Below are positions 36,929-45,140 of a stretch of DNA of 46,735 bases, in pieces. The first letter of the stretch is position 1; the number at the start of each line of letters is the position of its first letter. Below the pieces are notes generated by a model. It had not been told where the DNA came from and ran no database searches. It was given only the letters and a program-made list of their open reading frames with translations. This DNA is from a virus. A program made the position numbers and the translations under genes. The DNA lies in IMG/VR virus record IMGVR_UViG_3300028197_000026, positions 1-46,735 of that record; one strand, written 5' to 3'.

Positions 36929-38307
36929 TGAGCGAACTAGAAAAAATTAAAGAACTAATGCCAAAGATCGAGGAGCAAACATCTCCTACGTTCTGCCTAG
37001 CTAAATGGCATCACACTACAATATATCTTGCAACAGGCGAAACACATAGTTGTTATCATCCTGCTCCACACCCTATACCATTAGAAGAACTAAAAGATAA
37101 TCCTAGTGCGTTACACAACACCATAGAGAAGAAAGACCAACGTAAGAAAATGTTATGTGGCGAAAAGCCAGATGGGTGTAGTTACTGCTGGAAGATTGAA
37201 GCTATGGGTAAAGACTTTGTAAGTGATAGGCATATTAAAACAACAAGTATCTATAATGAAGAAAGACTAGCGGAAATAAAACAAAATGGGGCGGATTTAA
37301 ACGTAAATCCTGAATACATAGAAATAAGTTTTAGTAACGAGTGTAACTTTAAGTGTGGCTATTGTCACCCTAAAGCATCAAGTAGATATTACAATGAAAT
37401 AAAAGAACACGGTCCATACAGTATGTCTAGCAAACATAGACAAGATATTGATTGGTTTAAAATTTATAAAAAGGAAGAAGAAAATCCTTATGTAAAAGCA
37501 TGGTGGGAATGGTGGCCTGAAGTAAGTAAAACATTAAATATTTTACGTATCACAGGCGGAGAGCCTTTAATGCACAAAAGTTTATGGGAACTATTTGACA
37601 AACTAGAAGCAGATCCAAAGCCAAACATACAGATAGAAGTTAATACCAATATGGGTGTTAAGCCTAAGCTAGTTGAAAAGTTAACAGAAACAGTATTACG
37701 TCTAAAAGAAAAAAACTGTATTAAGAGTTTTAAATTATATACAAGTATAGATAATTGGGGACCTAAAGCAGAGTACATTCGTACTGGATTAGATTTGAAA
37801 ATATGGGAAAAGAATTTAGATTACTTTCTAAGTAACACTCCTTTCTCTGTTATTTTTATGATTACATTTAACATTTTTAGTGTAACAGGATTTGATTCGT
37901 TGTTAGAAAAGATATTAGAATGGCGTCACAAGTATAATGGAATAGTTGAGCCTCAAGTAAGATGGCAGAAAGTACAATTTGATACTCCGCATTTGAAAGA
38001 ACCTCATATGTATGACATGAACATACTACCTAAGAAAGAGTTTATGCCTTACATGGAAAAGCATTTACAATTTATGCATGACTACCAAGACGACAGAGAC
38101 AGAACTAAATTTAGTAATCTAGAAGTAGAAAAGTTTAGGCGTGTAGTAGAATATATGCGTACGACAAAAATGGATCCTGCACAAAAGGATCTTGCACGTA
38201 GAGATTTTTATCGATGGTTTACTGAACACGATAAACGTAGGAATTGTAATTTAGTTGAAACTTTCCCTGAACTAGAAAAATTTTATAACGATTATTCTAG
38301 CGAATAA
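36928..38307 (+). CDS. Radical SAM enzyme with N-terminal cysteine (twitch/SPASM-like) domain
   Basis: A 459-residue protein. The radical SAM cluster motif is CNFKCGYC (C139, C143, C146), followed by the ITGGEPL motif near residue 210 that contacts S-adenosylmethionine. The N-terminal ~90 residues contain cysteines at TFCLAKW, HSCYHP and LCGEKPDGCSYC, an auxiliary iron-sulfur (twitch-like) arrangement placed before, not after, the barrel, as in the phage twitch-domain radical SAM family. The reaction is not predictable; such enzymes act on peptides, sugars or tRNA. It starts one base inside the previous stop and ends 11 nt inside the minus-strand SGNH gene's end (tail-to-tail). Confidence 0.85.
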   Translation: MSELEKIKELMPKIEEQTSPTFCLAKWHHTTIYLATGETHSCYHPAPHPIPLEELKDNPSALHNTIEKKDQRKKMLCGEKPDGCSYCWKIEAMGKDFVSDRHIKTTSIYNEERLAEIKQNGADLNVNPEYIEISFSNECNFKCGYCHPKASSRYYNEIKEHGPYSMSSKHRQDIDWFKIYKKEEENPYVKAWWEWWPEVSKTLNILRITGGEPLMHKSLWELFDKLEADPKPNIQIEVNTNMGVKPKLVEKLTETVLRLKEKNCIKSFKLYTSIDNWGPKAEYIRTGLDLKIWEKNLDYFLSNTPFSVIFMITFNIFSVTGFDSLLEKILEWRHKYNGIVEPQVRWQKVQFDTPHLKEPHMYDMNILPKKEFMPYMEKHLQFMHDYQDDRDRTKFSNLEVEKFRRVVEYMRTTKMDPAQKDLARRDFYRWFTEHDKRRNCNLVETFPELEKFYNDYSSE

Positions 38308-39190
38308 AGATGTGTGTTGTATAGCTAGGACCAACTATCTTAGTTTCATAGAAAAACATATCTTGATAACGTTGCTTTGTTTGGTTTATATTAAAGTTCT
38401 TTTTACCCTTACTTGCATCTTGTAACATTTTAACCCAAGTCTTTTGTGCTTCTTCTACAGCTCTGTCTGTAGTATCTTTCCACTCGTGATTAAAAACTCC
38501 TTTAAGATACATCAAGTGTTCTATAGGACTAGGATGTCCGTCAAAGAATCCTTTGTTAATTAGTTTTCTATCTTTATCAAATTTGTTTTGTATGTTGTTG
38601 TTATATAATATGTTGTAAAAGCTAGGCTTTATATGGCTTAAAGGTTCATGATACATTTTTATTAATTCGTCTAACTCATCATCTTTTACTCTTGCGTCTA
38701 CTTTGCCCTCCTCATCTCCCCATTGATTTGGCTGATCTACAATATCACACATCTGTAAAAAGTGCCATTGTGTTTTATGTTTAAGCATTTCATAGGTAGC
38801 TTTAATACTTGCTAGATCTCTTACGTATGCACCCTTTTCGTTAAAATACTTTCTTACAAACTCACCATTGTACGTTTGCTGTGAATAAATGTTACCCGGA
38901 GTATGCCAACCGCCTTCTCCAAGTTGTGGCACAAACCTATCTTCTCTGCATACATTGGTCCATTGTACAACAACTAGGTCTTCGTGTGTAAAATTATAAA
39001 TGGCATCAGCCTGCATAATCATATTAAAAATATATTGATTACCAGCACCACTTCTGCCTAAGTTTATAAATTCAACTGGTTCTAATTCCTTTGCCAAAAC
39101 GTTAGCCCAGGTACCCCAGTTATAGTGCGTAAAACTGCAACCAAAGGTAAACAGTCTTTTAGGTTGATAATTATGTAGTTGTTTGTTCAT
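38297..39190 (-). CDS. SGNH/GDSL hydrolase-like protein (minus strand)
   Basis: A 297-residue protein with SGNH-hydrolase features: FGCSFTH (block I, catalytic Ser) near residue 17, NLGRSGAGNQYIFN (Gly of block II and Asn of block III) near 44-57, VVVQWTN, and DGHPSPIEH near the end (His of block V). Enzymes of this fold remove or add acyl groups on lipids and sugars. It overlaps the upstream minus-strand gene by 20 nt, and its end overlaps the end of the plus-strand radical SAM gene by 11 nt. It is related in fold only to the other SGNH protein at 41.7 kb. Confidence 0.75.
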   Translation of the reverse strand: MNKQLHNYQPKRLFTFGCSFTHYNWGTWANVLAKELEPVEFINLGRSGAGNQYIFNMIMQADAIYNFTHEDLVVVQWTNVCREDRFVPQLGEGGWHTPGNIYSQQTYNGEFVRKYFNEKGAYVRDLASIKATYEMLKHKTQWHFLQMCDIVDQPNQWGDEEGKVDARVKDDELDELIKMYHEPLSHIKPSFYNILYNNNIQNKFDKDRKLINKGFFDGHPSPIEHLMYLKGVFNHEWKDTTDRAVEEAQKTWVKMLQDASKGKKNFNINQTKQRYQDMFFYETKIVGPSYTTHIFIR

Positions 39191-40481
39191 TTGCTATTTG
39201 ACTCATTTTTTCTGCTGTTTGTAAAAACACATACTTACTATACTTACCTTCTAATAGTGTCTTGAAGTTTCTAGTTAGGACTCGCTCATTTTTAAACTTC
39301 CAAAGCACTTGATCCTCTAAACGCATTTCTCTAATACTTCTAATTTGTTTTCTAACTTCGCTCCACAAAGCAGTCCATCTTCTTGCTGGATCCTTTATGC
39401 TATCAAAACTCATGTCAAACCAATCTTCATAAGTTGTGTACCCGTAGTCTGCTAACTTTTTATTACAGTCTACTTGCCCCCATATAACAAACGGTTGCAT
39501 ATGGTATATACTTCTAAAAGTTTTTTCACTATAAAATAAACTAGTACCACCCCAATCATCGACGTGTGTTTCGTTTACTATTTGAAATAAAGTTTTGTCA
39601 TGCAACCCACTGTTTAATGATTCTGCATGATTAGTTTTAAAGTCTGTGGTATCTACTACAAGAGGAGTTTTTGCCATAAACTGTTGTAGCTGTTTTACTT
39701 TGATACCAGGGTTAGTATTAAAAGGAACTTGGGATAGATAATGGTTTAAGTCTCTATCTTTAATTTGATTATGGCTAATAAAGAAGTCGTGTCTGTTATC
39801 ACTATTAACTATATCCATTGTACTATAAACTCTAGCAGGTCTATTTACTCTACTTAAACTTAACCCACATCTACTAGCTTTAGGATCTTGATAAAGCTGT
39901 CTAGTTCTTGCTATAGTTGTGTCTAACCTTTTACGCACAATAGCATCAATGGTAGAAGTATCTTCTATATGATATCTTGTATTATCCATTTGAACTTCTG
40001 TTTGGCCTTGCACTCCTAGTATCATTCGTTCAAAGTTTAGGTAAGTAAAAACGTTAATTGAATTTTTAATATTGTTTTCTCTATTGTATGTTTCAAGGTT
40101 TTCTTGATCACGCATATTACTAGAACAAAAGAATATCTTGTTAGCAGGTATTCCATAGTTTTTTACTACTTTATATAAAATAGTAAGAAATGGTGTACTG
40201 TCTGCAACAGGACTAAAGCCTTCGGTACTTGCATCAAATATAAAAAATGCATTAGGATTCTTGCGTAGTTGCTTTCTAGCTTTTGGTTTTATATATTGAA
40301 AGAAGTCACTCTTAGCTGTCCAAGGTGGGTATTGAATTAGCACAGGATATACATCTATATCCTTATGATTAATTTTTGAGTTTTCAAAAGCCTCATTTAA
40401 GCACACCATAGTTTGGGTGCTTTTAGGGGTATATACCCATTGGTTAAAACTTAAGAAGTCTTGAATAACATTCATTTTCAT
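39171..40481 (-). CDS. Glycosyltransferase-like protein (minus strand)
   Basis: A 436-residue protein. Near residues 317-335, LFYSEKTFRSIYHMQPFVIW, followed by LADYGYTTYEDWF..SFD.I.D..RR, is a pattern found in phage and bacterial glycosyltransferase-like proteins (the SEK...PF..G segment is also seen in GT10-like fucosyltransferases). The N-terminal half includes VYPVLIQYPPW and FFIFDASTEGFSP. No DXD motif stands out. The start is ATG at 40479-40481, with a second in-frame ATG two codons later. It is the first gene of a two-gene minus-strand cassette and has its own TATAAATA late promoter. Confidence 0.6.
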   Translation of the reverse strand: MKMNVIQDFLSFNQWVYTPKSTQTMVCLNEAFENSKINHKDIDVYPVLIQYPPWTAKSDFFQYIKPKARKQLRKNPNAFFIFDASTEGFSPVADSTPFLTILYKVVKNYGIPANKIFFCSSNMRDQENLETYNRENNIKNSINVFTYLNFERMILGVQGQTEVQMDNTRYHIEDTSTIDAIVRKRLDTTIARTRQLYQDPKASRCGLSLSRVNRPARVYSTMDIVNSDNRHDFFISHNQIKDRDLNHYLSQVPFNTNPGIKVKQLQQFMAKTPLVVDTTDFKTNHAESLNSGLHDKTLFQIVNETHVDDWGGTSLFYSEKTFRSIYHMQPFVIWGQVDCNKKLADYGYTTYEDWFDMSFDSIKDPARRWTALWSEVRKQIRSIREMRLEDQVLWKFKNERVLTRNFKTLLEGKYSKYVFLQTAEKMSQIANEQTTT

Positions 40482-40488
40482 ATAGATC

Positions 40489-40496
40489 CATAAATA
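40489..40496 (+). promoter_or_regulatory. Late promoter (CATAAATA) for the 40.5 kb operon
   Basis: CATAAATA on the plus strand; predicted start near 40502, with TAGGAG at 40525-40530 before the GTG at 40537. It faces the minus-strand late promoter at 40503-40510. Confidence 0.6.
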
Positions 40497-40508
40497 CTAC
40501 TGTATTTA
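40491..40508. repeat. Inverted repeat holding two opposing late promoters
   Basis: TAAATAC (40491-40497), TACT, GTATTTA (40502-40508) is a perfect 7-bp inverted repeat. Each arm is the core of a late -10 box, one per strand. Confidence 0.7.
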
Positions 40509-40510
40509 TA
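40503..40510 (-). promoter_or_regulatory. Late promoter (TATAAATA, perfect) for the minus-strand cassette
   Basis: The forward TATTTATA reads TATAAATA on the minus strand, an exact match to the T4 late consensus. Predicted start near 40497, leaving a 16-nt leader with GGAT before the ATG at 40481. Confidence 0.7.
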
Positions 40511-40536
40511 TACGCATTTAATGGTAGGAGATTAGT

Positions 40537-41658
40537 GTGAAGATTAGTTTTATCGGTTTGGGTAAATTAGGTTTACCTTGTGCAGAAGCTATTGCAACAA
40601 AAGGCCATACAGTTAGCGGATACGATGTTGTAGACGTAAAAAGCAAAACAGTTAATGTAAAAGATAGTATTGCAGAAGCAGTAGTGGGACAAGATATTGT
40701 GTTCATTGCAGTACCAACTCCGCACGATCCTGCGTATGATGGCAGAGCTCCTACGGCTCATTTAGAACCAAAAGATTTTAGTTACAATATTGTAAAAGAA
40801 TGTTTAGAAGAAGCAAACAAGTATATGAACAAAGATCAATTACTTGTTCTTATTAGTACTGTACTTCCTGGAACAACACGTAGAGAATTTGTACCATTAG
40901 TACCCAACACACGTTTTGTATATAATCCTTACTTAATTGCTATGGGTACAGTAGCCTGGGATATGATAAATCCAGAAATGGTTATGATTGGAACTGAAGA
41001 TGGTTCACTAACAGGTGATGCAAAACAACTTAAAGAATTTTACGAATCTTGCATGGAAAATAATCCACGTTATGAAATAGGTACCTGGGACGAGTGTGAA
41101 TGTATAAAAGTTTTTTATAATACATTTATTAGTACTAAAATTGGACTTGTTAATATGATGCAGGACGTAGCACAGAAGCAAGGAAATATAAATGTTGATG
41201 TAGTTACCAAAGCACTTGCAGATTCAACAATGCGTATTATTAGTAAGGCGTACATGAAAGCAGGAATGGGCGACGGTGGTGCTTGTCACCCACGTGATAA
41301 TATTGCATTACGTTATATGGCCAAGGAACTTGGTCTAGGTTATGATATATTTGATGCTGTAATGAATGCTCGTGAAATACAAGCTGAAAATATGGCTATT
41401 GAAATATTAAAGCACGGACAACGTATTCAGTTCAGTAGCGACAGTTACAAGCCAGGCGTTGATTATGTTGACGGTAGTTACAGTTTGCTAGTTCAACATT
41501 ATGTAAAAAAACACGGTGGCTTTATAGTTAATGACAAAGCTACTGTATGGGTAAGAGTACATGAAGAAGATAATAATCCACCACAGGGTATAACAGTATT
41601 TGATCCATGGAGATCTTTTAAAGGAGATACTGTAGTACATTACGGAAACACAAGATGA
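40537..41658 (+). CDS. Nucleotide-sugar dehydrogenase (UDP-glucose/GDP-mannose DH family)
   Basis: A 373-residue protein. The N-terminal Rossmann motif is FIGLGKLGLP (GxGxxG), followed by IVFIAVPTPHDP and VLISTVLPGTT, as in family members that oxidise the C6 of UDP-glucose, UDP-ManNAc or GDP-mannose to a uronic acid. The catalytic-cysteine motif is GGACHPRD with C250 (usual form GGxCxPKD), and the central-domain region around residue 191 (ECIKVFYNTFIS) matches the conserved E.K...N motif. It is shorter than the usual 400-450 residues, and the C-terminal substrate domain is altered. The start is GTG, supported by TAGGAG 6 nt upstream. It leads an operon with ATGA overlap to the next gene. The sugar used cannot be told. 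Confidence 0.85.
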   Translation: MKISFIGLGKLGLPCAEAIATKGHTVSGYDVVDVKSKTVNVKDSIAEAVVGQDIVFIAVPTPHDPAYDGRAPTAHLEPKDFSYNIVKECLEEANKYMNKDQLLVLISTVLPGTTRREFVPLVPNTRFVYNPYLIAMGTVAWDMINPEMVMIGTEDGSLTGDAKQLKEFYESCMENNPRYEIGTWDECECIKVFYNTFISTKIGLVNMMQDVAQKQGNINVDVVTKALADSTMRIISKAYMKAGMGDGGACHPRDNIALRYMAKELGLGYDIFDAVMNAREIQAENMAIEILKHGQRIQFSSDSYKPGVDYVDGSYSLLVQHYVKKHGGFIVNDKATVWVRVHEEDNNPPQGITVFDPWRSFKGDTVVHYGNTR

Positions 41659-42515
41659 GTAAAATATTAATAGTAGGTGATAGCAACGGTCTAGGAGAAT
41701 GGGGTACACTTATTCCAGGACCAGCAGTTGCCAATCCTGATAACCCAGAAGTGTTTAGACCTTATAACGATGAATTATATATTGAAGGCGACCATGCTAA
41801 ACCTTTTAACGTAGTTTGGCCAGGGTTTGGGTACTATCTAGATTTAAAAGGTCATGCTACTGTAAACTACAGCATCGGTGGCGGATGTAACAGTGAGTCG
41901 TTATTTAAAGTTGAAGAAGCATTAGGACTTGCTCCACCTTTCACTAGTCCTGTATTTTATAACCCAGATGTTATAGTATGGATAGTAACAGAGCCTATTA
42001 GAGATTTACAACCACCACGTTGGCCAGCAGAAGCAGGGCTTAAAGATTTAGAAAAGTATTTTATACAACGTGATAAAATTGTAGCAAACGCAACTAGCAT
42101 TGATGATATGAATTCACAACTTATAAAGATGTGTTTAGATAATGCACAACAAATTTATAATGAAACTAAAGTACCTTGGATTATTGTAGAAGGTTGGGGC
42201 AAACTTACACAAGATTTATCACAGTATAGTTTTATCAAACACGTTCATCGCAACTGGATGGATAAAATATTAGGTCATGAAATACCTCTTATGAGTAGTT
42301 GGCCTACAGTAAACTTATTAAGACGTGCTAGACCAGACTTGGTAGATGTAAGTGCAGTAGTAAAAGATGGCCCGGAAACATATTTTAAAAGTATAGTTGA
42401 TGCATACGAAAAAACTATAGAAACAATGAAGGCAAGTAAACACTTTCCTGATAACTGCCACCCAGATAGAAATATTCACAAGGAGTTGGCACAAGAGCTA
42501 GAACAATATGTATGA
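41655..42515 (+). CDS. SGNH hydrolase-like protein
   Basis: A 286-residue protein with KILIVGDSNGLGEW (GDS block I), NYSIGGGCNSES (block III Asn), and NCHPDRNIH near the end (block V His). It is likely an esterase or acyltransferase-type SGNH enzyme acting on acylated sugars or lipids. It overlaps the dehydrogenase by 4 nt and the following glycosyltransferase-like gene by 8 nt, indicating one transcription unit. A sister SGNH protein lies on the minus strand at 38.3 kb. No signal peptide is visible, so it probably acts in the cytoplasm. Confidence 0.75.
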   Translation: MSKILIVGDSNGLGEWGTLIPGPAVANPDNPEVFRPYNDELYIEGDHAKPFNVVWPGFGYYLDLKGHATVNYSIGGGCNSESLFKVEEALGLAPPFTSPVFYNPDVIVWIVTEPIRDLQPPRWPAEAGLKDLEKYFIQRDKIVANATSIDDMNSQLIKMCLDNAQQIYNETKVPWIIVEGWGKLTQDLSQYSFIKHVHRNWMDKILGHEIPLMSSWPTVNLLRRARPDLVDVSAVVKDGPETYFKSIVDAYEKTIETMKASKHFPDNCHPDRNIHKELAQELEQYV

Positions 42516-43203
42516 TATAGTATTCATAAGTTATAACGAGCCCGATGCAAACATCAGGTATCAAAAATTATGTGAACGTTATCCTAATGCTAAAAGGGTA
42601 CACGGAGTCAAAGGAATACATAATGCTCATATTGCCGCGGCAAAAAAATGTTCAACTAAAATGTTCTGGGTCATTGACGGTGACGCAGATTTATTACCCG
42701 AATTCAATTTAGATCATATAGTCAACGACTATGATTTAGATTGTGTCCACGTGTGGCGTAGCGAAAATCCTATAAACGAACTAATCTACGGTTATGGTGG
42801 TGTTAAACTCCTACCAAGAAGACTTACTATAAACGTAGATACTAGTACCCCGGATATGACCACAAGTATATCTAAAGGATTTAAAGCTATGCCTCATGTG
42901 AGTAACATCACTAGATTTAATACAGACCCATTCAATACTTGGAAGAGTGCGTTTAGAGAATGTGTTAAGTTATCAAGTAGAACTATTAAAGGACAAGTAG
43001 ATGAAGAAACAGAAAAACGACTTATCACTTGGTGTTCAAAAGGAGAAGAAAAAGAATTCGGATCATTTTGCGTACGAGGTGCTAGGAGCGGCAGTGACTT
43101 TGGTATTGTTAATCGCGATAATATCAGTAATCTAAAACTAATTAATGACTTTGATTGGTTAGAACAGCGTTTTGCTATGGAGGAAAGTCTTGATACCGTT
43201 TGA
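42508..43203 (+). CDS. Glycosyltransferase-like protein, type 2 (paralog 2)
   Basis: A 231-residue paralog of 36047-36928: DIVFISYNEPDANIRYQKLC, AKRVHGVKGIHNAHIAAAKK and VIDGDADLLPEF (DGD near residues 58-60), then PFNTWKSAFRECVKLS and FCVRGARSG, matching GAR(D/S)G in the other copy. It is shorter than paralog 1, which has an inserted loop and a C-terminal extension. It has no clear Shine-Dalgarno and depends on an 8-nt overlap with the preceding gene. Its end overlaps the next radical SAM gene by 14 nt, repeating the pairing at 36 kb. Confidence 0.65.
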   Translation: MYDIVFISYNEPDANIRYQKLCERYPNAKRVHGVKGIHNAHIAAAKKCSTKMFWVIDGDADLLPEFNLDHIVNDYDLDCVHVWRSENPINELIYGYGGVKLLPRRLTINVDTSTPDMTTSISKGFKAMPHVSNITRFNTDPFNTWKSAFRECVKLSSRTIKGQVDEETEKRLITWCSKGEEKEFGSFCVRGARSGSDFGIVNRDNISNLKLINDFDWLEQRFAMEESLDTV

Positions 43204-44152
43204 TAAAATAGTAAAACTTGGGCATAAGAACTTATTGAATACTAAACTGTTCACAGTTAGTTGGATACTTGGTCGTTTCTGTAACTATGAATGTAGTTAC
43301 TGTTGGCCGTATGCAAGAAGTAAAACAGTTGACCACAGACAGTTTGAAGTGTACACTAACGCAATAGACGAGATCAAAAAACAAGCAAAAGCAAACGGCT
43401 TTGATCAATTTCATTTTAGTTTTAGCGGTGGAGAACCTACTGCATACAAAAAGTTAGTTGATCTAATTAAGTACTACGAAGATTATGAAAGCGAATATTT
43501 AAGTATACACATGACAAGTAATTGCAGTCCTGCAAAGACTTGGTGGAAACGTTGGCTTGACGCAACGGAACTAATGGACAGAAGAAGTATTACAGCAAGT
43601 TACCATGCAGAGTTTGCCAACGAACAAGACTTTGGAGATAAACTTTTATATCTTCAAGATGAAGGAGTACTTGTAACTATCAATCAAGTTATGGTACCAG
43701 AGCTATGGGAAGAATATTATGAAAGAAGTAAAAGATTTAGTAATAGAGGCTTACACGTCACTCTTAAACCGCAAAGTGACCCAACTGCGTCATATGTGGT
43801 CGGTGGTTACACAGAAGAACAAAAAACAATACTTCAATACGAAAACCAGCAAGACTACGAACCGCAAATCATACTCAAAGATGATGAAGGAGTAAAGCAT
43901 TATGTTGATCAAGCAGAAAGATTAAATGCATTTGGTTTCAATAAGTTTAAAGGTTGGAACTGTAACGCAGGATATCAAAGCTGTATTATACGAGAACCAG
44001 GCGGAGAAGTAAAACGTGCATATAGTTGTCATGATGAACCTTTAGGCACGTTACAAGACGGATTTGAGCTGTTTAAAGCACCAATGCCGTGCATAACTCC
44101 AACGTGTGTTAGTAGTGCAGACAGTAAGATACCAAAGGAAAAGAATGTATAA
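43190..44152 (+). CDS. Radical SAM/SPASM-type enzyme
   Basis: A 320-residue protein with the radical SAM motif CNYECSYC (C31, C35, C38) and FSFSGGEPTAYK near residue 83. The C-terminal part has several further cysteines (GWNCNAGYQSC, AYSCHDEPLGTL, PCITPTC), as in SPASM auxiliary-cluster domains. I chose TTG at 43190: GGAGG (43179-43183) lies exactly 6 nt upstream. A longer frame from a TTG at 43172 would begin before that site. It overlaps the upstream gene by 14 nt and the next radical SAM gene by 8 nt. Substrate unknown; many such enzymes act on peptides or sugars. Confidence 0.85.
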   Translation: MIPFDKIVKLGHKNLLNTKLFTVSWILGRFCNYECSYCWPYARSKTVDHRQFEVYTNAIDEIKKQAKANGFDQFHFSFSGGEPTAYKKLVDLIKYYEDYESEYLSIHMTSNCSPAKTWWKRWLDATELMDRRSITASYHAEFANEQDFGDKLLYLQDEGVLVTINQVMVPELWEEYYERSKRFSNRGLHVTLKPQSDPTASYVVGGYTEEQKTILQYENQQDYEPQIILKDDEGVKHYVDQAERLNAFGFNKFKGWNCNAGYQSCIIREPGGEVKRAYSCHDEPLGTLQDGFELFKAPMPCITPTCVSSADSKIPKEKNV

Positions 44153-45140
44153 GTTAGAAGACATAAAGTCTATACATTTAGAAGTTACTACTAAATGTCA
44201 AGCAAAGTGTCCTATGTGTGCAAGACGCATTAACGGAGGACCTCTACTTGATGGATTAGTGCTAGATGAAATTACTGAAGAAAAATTTAAAAAATGGTTC
44301 AGTATAGATTTTATAAAACAACTATGGCATCTTAATATGTGTGGTAATCTAGGAGATCCTATTATTGCAAAGGATACGTTAGAAATATATCAGTACCTAA
44401 GAAGATATAACAAAACTATGGGACTAACAATGCATACTAACGGAAGTGGTCGTGTAGCACAATGGTGGAGAGACCTTGCAAAGGTAGATGTAGTATCAGC
44501 TTTTGCTCTTGACGGGTTAGAAGATACCCATGCAAGATACAGGGTAAACACAAACTGGAATAAAATTATAGAAAATGCACAAACTTTTATAGAAGCTGGT
44601 GGTAATGCACGTTGGGATATGATTGTATTTCAGCACAATGAACATCAGATTGAAGATTGCCGTGCGTTATCTAAAAAATTAGGATTCAAAGAGTTTCAAG
44701 TTAAGCACACTACACGTTTTAGAGATGGCAAGTTTGATGTTGTTGATGAAAACTATAACAAAGTTGATACTCTTTATCCTTCAAAGAAAAGTTTAGAAAT
44801 GATTGAACCTATGGAAAAAGCTAGAGAAGAAAAGCTACCAAAGATAACTTGTAAAGCAGTAGAAGATCATATGCTATATGTTAGTGCATATGGAAACGTA
44901 TCTCCTTGCTGTTGGTTAGATTTAAAATGGGTACCTCAAATACACCCAAGTAGAATAGACTACATGATAAAGGTTGGAAGGTATCCTAACTTACATGATG
45001 AAAGTTTAGAAGATGTATTCAATAGTGGATATTTTACTAAAATTAGTAACTGTTGGAATACAACAGGATTAAAAGAGTGTTCGAAACAATGTGGAAGTTT
45101 TGATAAACTCAATGAACAGTTTGTGGAGAGAGGACAATGA
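44145..45140 (+). CDS. Second radical SAM/SPASM-type enzyme
   Basis: A 331-residue protein. The cluster motif is CQAKCPMC (C18, C22, C25), with CGNLGDPIIAKD as the GGEP-equivalent. It has a C-terminal SPASM-like end: ITCKAVEDHMLYVSAYGNVS, CCWLDLKW, then CWN....ECSKQCG. I chose ATG at 44145 because AAGGAA lies just upstream and the protein starts cleanly with MYKLEDIKSIHLEVTTKC; a longer in-frame start at 44106 adds an arginine-rich tail with no ribosome site. It shares 8 nt with the preceding gene and 4 nt (ATGA) with the next. Confidence 0.87.
   Translation: MYKLEDIKSIHLEVTTKCQAKCPMCARRINGGPLLDGLVLDEITEEKFKKWFSIDFIKQLWHLNMCGNLGDPIIAKDTLEIYQYLRRYNKTMGLTMHTNGSGRVAQWWRDLAKVDVVSAFALDGLEDTHARYRVNTNWNKIIENAQTFIEAGGNARWDMIVFQHNEHQIEDCRALSKKLGFKEFQVKHTTRFRDGKFDVVDENYNKVDTLYPSKKSLEMIEPMEKAREEKLPKITCKAVEDHMLYVSAYGNVSPCCWLDLKWVPQIHPSRIDYMIKVGRYPNLHDESLEDVFNSGYFTKISNCWNTTGLKECSKQCGSFDKLNEQFVERGQ

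Noticed and set aside
38300-38340. Bidirectional terminator between the convergent genes
   Set aside because: Only a weak CTAG...CTAG symmetry is present, without a stable stem or T-run on either strand.
43172-43189. Longer start (TTG at 43172) for the second radical SAM gene
   Set aside because: GGAGG at 43179-43183 is an ideal ribosome site for the TTG at 43190, so the upstream codons are not needed.
44106-44144. Upstream in-frame start for the third radical SAM gene
   Set aside because: It would overlap the preceding gene by ~47 nt without a ribosome site and adds an Arg/Lys-rich tail; AAGGAA before ATG 44145 is better.
36928-45140. A RiPP (modified peptide) gene cluster, because of three radical SAM enzymes
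   Set aside because: No small precursor-peptide gene, no transporter or protease and no repeated core peptide was seen; the enzymes are interleaved with sugar genes instead.
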